Under the pieces are notes generated by a model, which made no database searches, was not told the DNA's origin, and saw only the letters and a program-made list of their open reading frames with translations. A stretch of DNA of 64,000 nt from Acanthochromis polyacanthus. Its lineage: Eukaryota; Chordata; Actinopteri; Pomacentridae. The stretch covers positions 2,897,268-2,961,267 of the forward strand of contig NC_067132.1 of NCBI RefSeq assembly GCF_021347895.1. The letters run 5' to 3'. A program made the translations under genes and the position numbers. Positions 1 through 48,289 of this stretch are shown here, piece after piece. Every line of letters begins with the position of its first letter. Within the stretch, counting starts at the first letter, position 1.

Positions 1-458
1 GCTTGTCAGAGCAAATGAGAATCATGAGGTGGAAGGAACTGCCCAAGGAGCTCAGAGACAGAATTGTGGCAAGGCACTGATCTGGACAAGGTTACAAAAG
101 AATTTCTGCAGCACTCAAGGTTCCTAAGAGCACAGTGGCCTCCATAATCCTCAAATGGAAGAAGTTTGGGACGACCACAACTCTTCCTAGACCTGGCCGT
201 CCAGCCAAACTGAGCAATGGTGGGAGAAGAGCCTTGGTGAGAGAGGTAAAGAAGAACCCAAAGATCACTGTGGCTGAGCTCCAGAGATGCAGTCGGGAGA
301 TAGGAGGAAGTTCCACAAAGTCAACTATCACTGCAGCCCTCCACCAGTCGGGGCTTTATGGTAGAGTGACCCGATGGAAGCCTCTCCTCAGTGCAAGACA
401 CATGAAAGCCCACATAGAGTTTGAAAAAACACATGAAGGACTCCCAGACTATGAGAAA

Positions 459-490
459 TAAGATTAAGATTAAGATTAAGATTAAGAATA
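459..490 (+). repeat. (AGATTA)n hexanucleotide array inside the Tc1 element
   Basis: About five tandem copies where Tc1 elements normally encode the segment around the first catalytic Asp; it appears to have grown from the aagatt of the transposase gene itself. Confidence 0.8.
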
Positions 491-631
491 AGCCAAGAAA
501 CATAAGTGCTTTTTCCCCAACTAGGTGAAATATAGCTATAGCCTGAAGACAATTTAAGTCAAATTGAAGTAAAAATGTAAGCTTAAAGGCAGCAGGGCTG
601 AGCTAAGTGTTACTGAATAGTCTCCACTTGG

Positions 632-1201
632 GTGTCAACTTCAGAGACTGAACTTTTTGCTGTTAATTCTAAGCGGTATGTGTGGAGAAAACCAGGCACT
701 GCTCATCACCTGCCCAATACAATCCCTACAGTGAAACATGGTGGTGGGAGCATCATGTTGTGGGGGTGTTTTTCAGCTGCAGGGACAGGACGACTGGTTG
801 CAACTGAAGGAAGGATGAATGCGGCCAAGTACAGAGATATCCTGGAGGAAAACCTCTTCCAGAGTGCTCAGGACCTCAGACTGGGCCGAAGGTTCACCTT
901 TCAACAGGACAATGACCCTAAGCACACAGCTAAAATAACAAAGGAGTGGCTTCACAACAACTCTGTGACCGTTCTTGACTGGCCCAGCCAGAGCCCTGAC
1001 CTAAACCCAGTTGAGCATCTCTGGAGCGACCTCAAACTGTCTGTCCACCAACGTTCACCATCCAACCTGACAGAACTGGAGAGGATCTGCAAGGAAGAAT
1101 GGCAGAGGATCCCCAAATCCAGGTGTGAAAAACTTGTTGCGTCATTCCCAAGAAGACTCATGGCTGTACGAGCTGAAAAGGGTGCTTCTACTCAATACTG
1201 A
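632..1201 (+). pseudogene. Tc1 transposase catalytic-domain remnant
   Basis: An open 189-codon frame covering the C-terminal two-thirds of a Tc1 transposase (DDE_3 fold), ending AEKGASTQY. It lacks the N-terminal DNA-binding half, which lies in another frame at 135-461, and the first catalytic aspartate. Confidence 0.88.
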
Positions 1202-1847
1202 GCACAGGGTCTGAATACTTCTGACCATGTGATATTTCAGTTTTTCTTTTTAATACATTTGCAAACATTTCTACATTTCTGTTTTTTTTTCTGTCAAGAT
1301 GGGGTGCTGAGTGTACATTAATGAGAAATAAAATGAACTTTTTTGATTTTGGCAAATGGCTGCAATGACACAGAGAGTGAAAAATTTCAAGGAGTCTGAA
1401 TACTTTCCGTACCCACTGTATATAGACAGCTTTGTGCTACTACATAGTGCTGAAGGTCACAAAGGGGACATGGACATCAGTGTCTGTATTAGTATATGTG
1501 TCTGTTGTAGTGGCCATAACATAAAGTATATACTGTATAATAAAGACTAAATTGTTACATTATTTGACAGTCAGTTTCAGTATAAGGATATCATTAAAAG
1601 AAACATTTAAATAGTAACACAGAATAAGAAAAACACTTACTTTCCTTCAGGTCCTTGAACATACATCATTGTCTTTACCAGGAGTCCTTCATATCACTAA
1701 CTTCTTCCTGGAAATGTGTATTTTCCAACAGTGTTACCACAAATGCTCTTAGTAGTAATTAGTATCTCCTTATCTGCTTCTCTACGTTTTCACCAAAACC
1801 AAGAATTCCTGATGCCATGCTTTAAGAAAAGTTTCAGGTTGTGATCT

Positions 1848-2588
1848 GGGTCAATAATAAAATGTGGGACATTTTGTAACATCGTTGACAGGTATCATAG
1901 TTGACATTTTTTTTACTGTTTTCAGGTCTGAAATCAACACCACATGGCCTTTTTACAGAAAGAGTCTTCTAAAATATTATATATACAAATTAGTAAGATT
2001 GAAATTGAAAGTTATTTCTAAAGATATTGTAGTAAACCTGTTGACATGCGATAAATCCACTACTTTATATTAAATAACTCAGAAAGCCTTGGAGTCTGGC
2101 CAGTCTTTTCTTCAGGAGGAAATGACATCATGTGGAGCGGGTCATTTGATCTGGAATTAACACACTTCCTGGAGAGGTGTGTTTGTAACAGGGAACTTAG
2201 TTGAAAGTGAATTCTCAGACACAGAGACAATTTATTTTCCGTATAAAATTTGATTTATTGCCAAAAAACAGAAATATCAGTCGTGATTATCTCAACTTAA
2301 TAAAAAGAACACAGTCAAAACTATTTCTGAATAAACTCATTGTATTCATATTTAGCTCATTAGAAGGTGGTTGGTATTAAATCCAGATGGTTATTTAGTT
2401 GACATTTTAGTGATATCCAGTCATTTTTAGTAATAAGTGATTGTTTCCATAATAAATAATTATGGAATTTGAAAAGACATGATCATAATAAGCATAAAAA
2501 CATATTTTTTTACCTTTTAATAAAAATGTATAGAACATATATCCCAAGGACTTTGAAATTCCTTCAGTTACATATAATATATTGACCC
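1848..2588. repeat. Dispersed ~0.75 kb repeat with GGGTCAAT termini, copy A
   Basis: Starts gggtcaata and ends tattgaccc, short terminal inverted repeats. It aligns along its length with 24967-25736, for example at aggaggaaatgacatcatgt, taataaaaagaacac and atcccaagga. No coding capacity. Probably a non-autonomous DNA transposon; no superfamily can be assigned from the ends. Confidence 0.75.
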
Positions 2589-2754
2589 ATCTGTATAATA
2601 GAACAAAAATGACTGGGAATTAACTTTTTGTCAGTGTCTGGTGGCCATATGCCTGTAAAAGAAAGTGAACATAATTAGAGTAGGGCAACAGAAGTTTCGA
2701 ATGGAAGCTTGAAACTCTGTTTTTGAAGTAATGATACTACTTCTGTCTCCACAG

Positions 2755-2961
2755 CTGTTCTGTGGACGAATCAAGATGTCTGACTCTATGACAGGACTTC
2801 TGAGTACAACTCTGAACAGCCACTCTTCTCCCCTCATGAGCCACCACCCCAGTCCTCCTCCAGCCTCCCTGGAAGGCCAAACCCTAAGGTCAATGCTGGC
2901 CTTTGCCACAGGTCAAAGCCACAGACAACAACACAGCCAGACCCCAGACAGAGCCAGGAGG
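2755..2961 (+). CDS. Penultimate coding exon of an unrecognised plus-strand gene
   Basis: 207-bp phase 0-0 exon after acceptor ctgtctccacag, with donor gtgagc. It encodes LFCGRIKMSDSMTGLLSTTL, then a Ser/Pro/His-rich stretch (SPLMSHHPSPPPASLEG), then SMLAFATGQSHRQQHSQTPD and RARR. It joins in frame with 3072-3239. The low-complexity composition suggests a disordered C-terminal region. I do not recognise the family and found no earlier exon between the Tc1 element and this one, so the rest of the gene lies upstream of the window or in short exons I cannot see. Confidence 0.6.
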
Positions 2962-3071
2962 GTGAGCATGAATGCCTCTGTTCGTATTATCACAGAATCT
3001 GAAGGCGTGTTAAGAACAAAGCAACAACTTTGATTAAGCTCTGAGCATTTTTGAGTTTGTTTCATCTGTAG

Positions 3072-3239
3072 TTTTGTAATGTCTTACAACACCAGAGAGG
3101 CATGGATGAGAAACTGGAGCAGGAAGAAGAGGATGAGGAGGAAGAAGAGGAGTATGAATCAGAGACAGAGGAAGAACAGCACACCATCAGGCAGTCTTAT
3201 GCTGCTCAATATGCTCAGATGCACAGATGGCAAAAGTAA
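3072..3239 (+). CDS. Terminal coding exon of the same unrecognised gene, acidic C-terminus
   Basis: Acceptor ttcatctgtag, phase 0, stop TAA at 3237-3239; 55 codons. The peptide begins FCNVLQHQRGMDEKLEQ, continues as an almost uninterrupted Glu/Asp block of about 25 residues, and ends HTIRQSYAAQYAQMHRWQK. An alternative acceptor at accag before AGAGGC (3095) would give the same frame with eight fewer residues. The acidic block with a charged tail suggests a nuclear or chaperone-like disordered segment, but that is only composition. It converges tail-to-tail with arhgef4. Confidence 0.62.
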   Translation, partial: FCNVLQHQRGMDEKLEQEEEDEEEEEEYESETEEEQHTIRQSYAAQYAQMHRWQK

Positions 3240-3795
3240 CACCCTGTCCACAAAAACATACACACAGACATTTGCTAGTTGTATTTCGTGTTGTAAATGA
3301 GATGTGTTTCGTTCAGTAGTTCAGTCCATGCTGACAGCTGCTTTTGTTCAGATGTAAAAATAATCCAGACTATTTGTTAATGATCTTTGCCAGAAAAGAA
3401 TCATACCCAGCAGGTAAACCTGGAGGGACTGGCTTTATTGATAAATGACATTTCATTTTTAAATGGGCCAGTCCTGTCATTGGTGGATTATGCAAAACAC
3501 TGGATTAGAATATAAATACACAACAGAATTCCATGAAAGTCACATGTGCTGTCTGTTCCTGTACCGCCCTGAGCACTGCACCCTTACTCTACTGCTCCAT
3601 GAATTCATAGTAAGGTGGACAATCATTTAAAATGGATGTCATTCTGTAACTTAAAATTTCTGGCTTTGACCTAGAAAGGGAAAAAAAATAAGAGGTCGAT
3701 TTGTTTTAATATGGGTATTTTTTTCTCTTTGTTGCAAGTTGAACACTGTGTTGTACCCAAATAAAATGCTACCTGCACAAGTCTGGATAAGCATT
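3240..3795 (+). other. 3' UTR of the plus-strand gene
   Basis: Non-coding sequence after the TAA stop. A perfect AATAAA lies at 3760-3765, and cleavage about 15-25 bases downstream would place the transcript end near 3785, just before the repeat that starts around 3796. Confidence 0.55.
3760..3765 (+). terminator. AATAAA polyadenylation signal
   Basis: Perfect hexamer in the context ccaAATAAAatgc, about 520 bases after the stop codon of the plus-strand gene. Confidence 0.6.
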
Positions 3796-4590
3796 ACTAC
3801 TCTGCCAATGAACACGGTGGGGTTATGTGACGATCAGCGTATACCCGGTCTCACGGGGATTCGTGAAACTGTCACGTAAGTTTTAGTTTCGGTTTCGTGC
3901 GCACCAACACGATTTCGTCATGTTTTTCGTGCCGCTCACCACGAAATGTTTTTCGCTGTGGTAATCACATCTGAAAGTGGTTTATACCGGCGGATTCATG
4001 ACGATCTAAGCTGTCCATCGGCGTATACTGCTTGTGTGATCGCGTTTGCGGCCGCCGGCCGCCGGACATTCTTGAAATTCCTATGCAAATTGGTAAGTGT
4101 ACCACCGGCTTATGGTTAGGTTATGGTTAGGTTATGGTTAGGGTTATGGTTAGGGTTATGTTTAGGGACGATGTCATGCAAAATATAGCGTTGGATTCGC
4201 CACGGTTTTACATTAAAAATATAATATACACATTCTTTTGAAATACGTTCTGAGTGGCACGAAAAGTCCGCCGTTTAAAATACATTGGTGCGCATTTCGT
4301 GGTGAGCGGCACAAAAAACATGACGAAATCGTGTTGGTGCGCACGAAACCGAAACTAAAACTTACGTGACAGTTTCACGAATCCCCGTGAGATCGGGCTG
4401 GTATGTTTGTCTGTCTGTTAGCAGCAACAGATTTGGATGAAGTTTTCAGGAATGGCCAGAAACGACACAAGGACCACCTCAGTAGATTTTGGCAGTGATG
4501 CAGCTGATAGTCTGGATTCACGGATTTGTTAAAGATTTCTTTATCATTGCGAGATAGCGTCACGGCGTCACTGTAACACTTCCCATTGTT
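3796..4590 (+). repeat. Dispersed repeat interrupted by a foldback MITE
   Basis: Flanks of the 3843-4400 element (ggttatgtgacgatcagcg on the left; tttgtctgtctg, cgacacaaggaccacctcag, agcgtcacggcgtcactgta on the right) match an uninterrupted copy at 41508-41760. Confidence 0.72.
3843..4400. mobile_element. Foldback MITE, copy A (~110-bp terminal inverted repeats)
   Basis: Left arm cccggtctcacggggattcg ... and right arm cgaatccccgtgagatcggg are inverted copies extending about 110 bp, to the cgaaatg/catttcg motif. GTAT lies on both sides (3839-3842 and 4401-4404). The core holds a gcggccgccggccgccgg palindrome and ggttatggttaggg-type short repeats. No transposase. Nearly identical to 40142-40690. 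Confidence 0.85.
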
Positions 4591-4599
4591 CATAGAACT

Positions 4600-5085
4600 G
4601 TGTGAATAGTCGATAAGTTGCCTGACCAGTTTCTGTCTGTATGAACATACAATACATTACTGAAGGTTATTAAACCATTTGCAACCTTTGCTATAGCAGC
4701 ACTGGACCAACCTATGAACCACAGGGCTTTACAGCTGTGTTTAGTCTTAATTTGGCTTTGGTTTCTCAGAAGATCAACAACCTTTTCTAAGACTTCTAGA
4801 AATGGATGCAAAAATGTAAATGTTTAAATTTGCATAGTAATATGTAATTCATATTTCAAGGTAACTTTCAGTGTAAATAAAAGTAGTGGCATTCAAGGTA
4901 GAGTAGTCCAGCTGTGAAGTTATTAAAGCCAAATCACTAAAACCATTCACACTCACCTTCTGCTTCAGTATCTGCAATTTCACTGTCTCCTTATTCATCC
5001 ACTACCTTGGAGGTTTTTTCAACATCAGCATTCCAGCAACAGTCCTCTACCAGAAAAAAACCCCCTTCATCTCTACTGATATGTG
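4600..5085. other. No feature seen
   Basis: Intergenic, AT-rich. I see no coding, RNA or terminal-repeat signal between the repeat ending near 4590 and the LINE remnant. Confidence 0.4.
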
Positions 5086-5089
5086 CTCT

Positions 5090-5340
5090 AATCACGTCCA
5101 CACTTAACTACTGCAATAGTGTTCTCTGCGACACATTTTTTTCTTTCTAGATTCTGAATGAGCCCTGTAACATCCAGAGCTCTGCTGCCCAGCTGGTCAC
5201 TTCCTATGGACACATCACCCCTGTACTTCAGAACCTCCACTGGCTGCATGACCTTCAATAGATTCAAAGCCTTCCACAAACAGCTCAGCCGGCTGCTCCA
5301 CTTTCAAACTCCTTTCTGCAGACTTCCTCCATTTCACACC
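5090..5340 (+). pseudogene. CR1/L2-type LINE reverse transcriptase C-terminal fragment
   Basis: Decayed peptide IQSSAAQLVT, GHITPVLQNLHWL and following residues match the LINE ORF2 C-terminal pattern (AARLLT...HITPVL..LHWLP). Stops and frameshifts interrupt it. Upstream bases read TLNYCNSVLCD, also typical of these elements. Confidence 0.65.
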
Positions 5341-5460
5341 ATCTTATCATCTTCACCATCAAGCAGTAGTTGTTTGTCAAGAATTCCACCAAAGCTGCAA
5401 TGCAATCACAGCAGATGTAAAATCATGTTCAACGTATCATCTTCAAAATTTTCTATTTGA

Positions 5461-7012
5461 AATGCATGAACTTCAAATGAAGACAGACTTGACATGCAGC
5501 GTAACAGACAGCATTGTTTAAGTGAGTCCAACAGTCCAAACTGATCCAAACTTGTACTGCATGCTTTGGACAATTGTCAGCAAAAGCATTAAAAATACTA
5601 AAGTCTTTTTGTAGTTCTGGGTCTTGAACTTACAAAAACACAGGCATGGTCCTTTAAACGCCAGCTGAATCTCACAAGGAGCTGATTTAACCTGAAAGTC
5701 AAACCCATCCATGCCAATGGTGTGTGCTGAACAGGCTAGAACTCAAGTGTGAAATGAAATAATAATCACCCTGACTGGAGTCACATTTGTCAGCTTAGGA
5801 ATGTTTAATATCGTCAGAAGCCAAAACATTTCAACATAAAGGTGAAGGAGTACATTTCACTGATATCACTGGGCTGCATTAATCTGAAATGAGATTATAT
5901 TGGAAACCAGATACACATAGCAGGAATACTGGATATCAGAAGTACAGGTAGATAAAAGAACATGTGTGTGTAATGCTGACGGCCGAGTAGCACATTGAAA
6001 CCTCGGTTCTGGTTAAATATAGCAGGATTCGTCAGATATAAAAAATATTCTTCACAGTATTTTTTCATCACATCCATGCATGTCATTGTAAGTCATCCAT
6101 GACACACTTCAAATGGCACTTCAAAAAAACTAAAGAAAATGAAATGCAATAAAGAGAAAAGAAAAACAGAGCAGGAAGTTTACTTTCATTGGCATGGTAG
6201 GCATAAGGAGGAGTCAAGGATCAGACTCGAGGAATGTGTGTTGCTGGGATGTGTGGGTTGCTGCTGTTCGAGTAAAAAGTTTCAAATTGGTGAGGAGTAG
6301 AATCTTCTTTGGGCTGCATTTGATATCTTTTGTCAAATGGTTGCACAATACAGTAAATGCACCAGAGAAATACAGAACCAATTCATGGTGGATGGAGGTC
6401 ACAAAATGTTTGAAAACATAGCTGAAACTATTGTGAAATTATATATTTACACATAGAAAAGCACGAGAAATTTTACCCTCCCGACCCCTAATTTTCCCTT
6501 TTTTTCATAAGCGGACACAGAACAAACAAATATAAAAACAAATCATCTGGCACTATGAACAGTTGGCATCTGTCAAATCATAAAACAACAGAACAATGGA
6601 AATAAACAACACAATTTTGTTGACAGGCAATGTCTTCACAGAGGCAGCGCAACCAGGAGTCCCACGCTCACTTGCAGCAGTACAGTAGTAGTATTAGTAC
6701 CAATTGGCGCTTGATTGAAGATGTAGTAGTAGTAAGGTAATCAAGAGTCCACTCTCCCTGTTTGACTCAGTGTCTCCAGGAGACCATTCTCAAGTCTGAT
6801 TGTTAACCAACCTATAAAGTGCTTTCAAAAAATAATCTCCTCGTCATCATAATCACTTTCATCTATACAATAAATCACCATATCAATATGGGCCATGTTA
6901 CAAGTAAGAAAGAAAAGAGACTTCAAAAGGGTCTATTCAGGCACGAGCAGAGAGCTCTTCTCTTTATCCTCCTCTGTTCCCTCTCTCTTCTTTTCAGGTC
7001 AGATGTTTTTTT
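5461..7012 (-). other. Probable arhgef4 3' UTR and downstream flank
   Basis: No coding sequence is supported here. The stretch follows the arhgef4 stop codon on the minus strand and probably contains its 3' UTR. I see no perfect AATAAA on the minus strand close to the stop; an ATTAAA variant lies near 5800 (plus-strand tttaat). The exact 3' end is unknown. Confidence 0.4.
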
Positions 7013-44949
<37,937 letters not shown>

Positions 44950-45589
44950 CTGAGACAGGGATGGAAGGGGAGGTCAGAGACGCAAACACATGAGCTCATC
45001 TGATTAACTGCTTTACAACTTTAAATAAATGAGCAGGTATGGTTTCAGAGAGATAAACAAACCGATGCTTAAACAAAAACTGGTCTACTACAGCGCTAAG
45101 GAGCAGGTAAGTCTTTCTGTGCTCAAGTGTCCTAATAATGTGGAACAAAAATGTCACACTGTGTAATACCAGAATCCACAAAGGATATTTTCGATGGAAA
45201 AAAGAAAAGAGCTGACACCACAATAGATAATAGCTATATGTAGAACATAGTATACATTTAAATGATGATATAATTAACTTCATCTATGCAGCACATTCAG
45301 CATCTAATGCCATGGACAGATGACAAAAATTCAAATCATTTTAGAATGACTTGCTGTTAGGGCTGCGTAACAGTAAACGCTAAGAAGCAGGAAGATTTTA
45401 AAGAAGGATAAACAATTAAAAAACGGATTACAAGTCAAATAAACATTAAATGTTCAGAGACAAAGAAGCAAGTTTTACAAGTCAAATTTAAAAAATCTTA
45501 TTATTCAACTCTATTAAATTTTATTTACATAACGCCAGTTACAATTCAGAATGTTTCAAGACGCTTTACAGAATCCAAACGGCCTGAAT

Positions 45590-45922
45590 CCCCAGAGCAG
45601 AAATCCTTCAGGTTTTAATAATGCGTTGGATGGTTTTTAACTTGATTTTAGCAGTTTCAGAAATCTCCTTAGTTGTTTTCTTTGCTTGATGCAGGCCAAT
45701 AATTTGACCCTTCTGAGACAAATGAGCATCTTTTCCATGACCACAGAATATGTCTTCCAACATGGTTGTTTAAAAAATGAAAAGCTCCTCCCTGCATCAG
45801 CTAGGGTTAAAGAAGTTGTTGCAGCTGAAACGTATTCATCACTGCAGTAATTATCCAATGGAAGGCTCCGAACTATTTGCTTAGTTAAATCCAGGTGCCG
45901 ACTTTTTTGGACAGGCAGTGTA
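45590..45922 (-). mobile_element. Tc1-like fragment, terminal part, reverse orientation
   Basis: Ends gacttttttggacaggcagt then gta; the reverse complement is the Tc1 terminus tacactgcctgtccaaaaaa. The internal minus-strand peptide ACIKQRKQLRRFLKLLKSS, preceded by cagtaattatccaatggaag-type leader, fits the 5' region of this Tc1 family. Confidence 0.7.
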
Positions 45923-45968
45923 TAATGGTATAAGTTTATACCATTATAAACTGCCTGTCCAAAAAAGT
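45901..45968. repeat. Near-perfect palindrome of head-to-head Tc1 termini
   Basis: acttttttggacaggcag ... and its inverse meet around 45934; arms of about 33 bp with one mismatch. It consists of two copies of the Tc1 terminus facing each other. Confidence 0.88.
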
Positions 45969-45969
45969 C

Positions 45970-46005
45970 AAAAATATATCCTTTGTTTACAAAGGATATA
46001 TTTTT
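45970..46005. repeat. Perfect 17-bp-arm hairpin
   Basis: aaaaatatatcctttgt, tt loop, acaaaggatatattttt. It directly follows the 45901-45968 palindrome. Confidence 0.9.
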
Positions 46006-46189
46006 GAATATTTCAGAAAAGAATTGTTTATTGCATTCTCAATCCACAGTCACACAAACAGTGTACAAATGGCAGATATTAAGCACCACAGTCACCTTCC
46101 TGAATGGTGCTGACCAACATAGACACTCCAAGACAAAGGGGTGTAATAGTCCATGATGTCACAAAGGAATCCAGGACAGACATCTAAAG

Positions 46190-46490
46190 TTCTCGCTCAC
46201 ACTGGTCAATGTCAAAGTTCAAAAGTCCAGCATCAGGAGACAATGAGGTGCATATGGCATGGCTGCAAGGAGAAAGCTACTGCTATTTAAAAAGAACAAT
46301 GCTGTCTTCTACAGTTTGCTAAAGATCACATGAATGCACTAGAAATGTGTTGGAGAAATGAAAATATTGCATTCCCAGGGAAGAACCTTATCCAATCTGT
46401 AAAACATGGTGGTGGTTGCATTGTGGTTTGGGTCTGTTTTACTACAAGTAGGCCAGGACTGCTTGCTATTGTTGAAGATATTTCACTCTT
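46190..46490 (+). pseudogene. Tc1 transposase fragment
   Basis: MNALEMCWRNENIAFPGKNL, then IQSVKHGGGCIVVWVCF, matching the VKHGGGS.M.WGCF block before the second catalytic region. Frames are broken. Probably part of the same rearranged Tc1 locus as 45590-45968. Confidence 0.7.
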
Positions 46491-46494
46491 AGTC

Positions 46495-47215
46495 CTTCAA
46501 AGTTTGCTGTAGTGGGGTATTTATTAGTTTTCTGGCATACGTTGGGCTGACCAACACAGAGCATGAGTCTGTGAAGGTACGCTGACCCAGAACATTTGCA
46601 GAGTCCACATTTTATGAGGATGATCAGAGGGTAGGGAGGGGGCTGTATGTAAATACATGGTGAAAAGTGGTTAATTTGTGTGTGGTTGCTAATCAGTAAC
46701 AGAGGGTAATACAGCAAAGAACAAAAGGTGGTTGAACGAAGAAGTCTGCCAGACAACAACAGGTAAGAGATGAGGGGTATGACAAACAGCTGCAAATAGA
46801 AAAGGTGCGACAACAAAAACCAAGAGGGAGGTCTGACAGACAGTAACAGACAACAAAAGATAAGAGAATTGTGGGAAATGTAATGAAGGAGTGACACGTT
46901 ACACTAGAAAGTATCTCTAGCAAAAGGTGTGCCATTTCCTTTATCACTATCACTGATGGAATAATGAATTCTGAGTAAGCCAGATAATTCTAAAGGAAAA
47001 TATTAGGACATCTGTCCGTGTGCTCAATCTTAAGATTAGATCTCATGCAGCAGGACAACAGTCCTCAGCATAGAAGTCGCTCTACCAAGGAATAATTCAA
47101 GAAGAATAAAGTTAATGTTTTTGAAAAGCAAAGTCAGAGTCTGCAACTTAATACAATAAAATGTTGTGGAAGTACTGGAACCAGTTCAGGAGAGGAAATC
47201 AGCAGCATTACTGTT
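46495..47215. other. No feature seen
   Basis: Upstream arhgef4 intron or flank; no coding or repeat-end signal. Confidence 0.35.
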
Positions 47216-47223
47216 GTCTAGAC

Positions 47224-48275
47224 CAGGGGTTGGCAACCTTTAAATGGTAAAGGATTGCATTTATATAGCGCTTTTATCCAAAGCGCTTTACATGATACAT
47301 CACATTCACCCATTCACACACTGATGGCAGAAGCTGCCATGCAAGGCACTAACCATGACCCACCAGGACCAATTAGGGGTTAGGTGTCTTGCTCAGGGAC
47401 ACCTCGACATGAGATCAATGGGCCGAGGATCGAACCAGCAACCTTCCAGTTACAAGACGGCCACTCTACCCACTGAGCCATGCTGCCTTTAATACTCAAA
47501 GAGCCATTTCGACCCGTTCCCCACAGAAAACACCGGGAGCCGCAAAATCCTTTTGGCATTTAAAATGAAGACAACACTGCATATATCACCTTTTTACCTC
47601 TATGCCCTTGTTAATGAATCTGTCTAATTAATTACAAAGCCTCTAATTAGATTCATTTTTTAAATTGTGTCTTTCCACTAATATTTATCTTAATGTCATT
47701 TTTGCTCCTGGACCTCATATATTATATAATGTTAGCTGGAAATCAATATTTTGCAAATGTCTATTTAACTTGTAAAATCAATTTATCTTAAGCTAATAAC
47801 TTTTATCTGGTAAGTCGCTGCCCTATTTTCCAAGACGACACTCCTCTGACTCTCTGACCTGCTGCCTGGATGCTGGATGTGAAATCGACTTTTGACTCAA
47901 AGACCAGACGTGTCTTTCTTGGAGTGGAGCTTTAATATACAGGCTTGCCATTCTTGAGTACAAAACGATGTGAAACTACAGGCGTTGCTTCTCCAGGAGT
48001 AAGACAAAAAAAGGCATAAAACGTGTGGGAATCGGAAGCTCCGTGTTGTCTCTCTGCATCAACGTTGTCACAGGGGAAAACCCCAGCAGCACATCTGGTG
48101 GAGTGACACGTCAAAATAAGAGCGGTAATTTCACAATAAAACTCTCTATATTAAAATGCATTGAAACGCACCTGAAAGGCAGAACAATTTATTTTCCAAA
48201 GTTACAAGGAGCCACAACAGAGGGCTGAAAGTGCTGCATGCGGCTCCAGAGCCGCGGGTGGGTTGCCGACCCCCG
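47224..48275. mobile_element. hAT-type non-autonomous element
   Basis: Left end caggggttggcaacctt and right end gggttgccgacccccg (inverted). Flanks gtctagac (47216-47223) and ttctagac (48276-48283) match at 7 of 8 positions. It includes agagccatttcgacccgt and gcggctccagagccgcgg segments. Contains a SINE. Confidence 0.82.
47244..47485 (-). mobile_element. tRNA-derived SINE nested in a hAT element
   Basis: Perfect 7-bp duplication CCTTTAA (47237-47243, 47486-47492). Read on the minus strand it begins cagcatggctcagtgggtag (A-box-like) and contains ggttcgatcctcgg (B-box-like), followed by a tail ending near tataaatgcaatcctttac. Confidence 0.83.
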
Positions 48276-48289
48276 TTCTAGACACTAAC

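Larger units (their letters stand above)
1..1420 (+). mobile_element. Tc1-like transposon, decayed, 5'-truncated by the window edge
   Basis: The right end carries a Tc1-type terminal repeat (gtctgaatactttccgtacc, then cactgta) next to TATA. Coding remnants: paired-like HTH half at 135-461 (LPRPGRPAKLSNGGRRALVR) and catalytic half at 632-1201 (TVKHGGGSIMLWGCFSAAG, QQDNDPKHTAKITKEWL, SPDLNPVEHLWSDLK). The second Asp and final Glu of the DD34E triad are present. The first-Asp region (normally WSDET-like) is replaced by an (AGATTA)n array at about 459-490 plus roughly 140 bp of unrelated sequence, leaving TSET. The two halves are in different frames, so it is non-functional. Confidence 0.92.

Noticed and set aside
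46466..46953. 143- and 86-codon minus-strand frames rich in Leu/Ser/Cys
   Set aside because: AT-rich antisense translation with no domain; no splice or promoter evidence.
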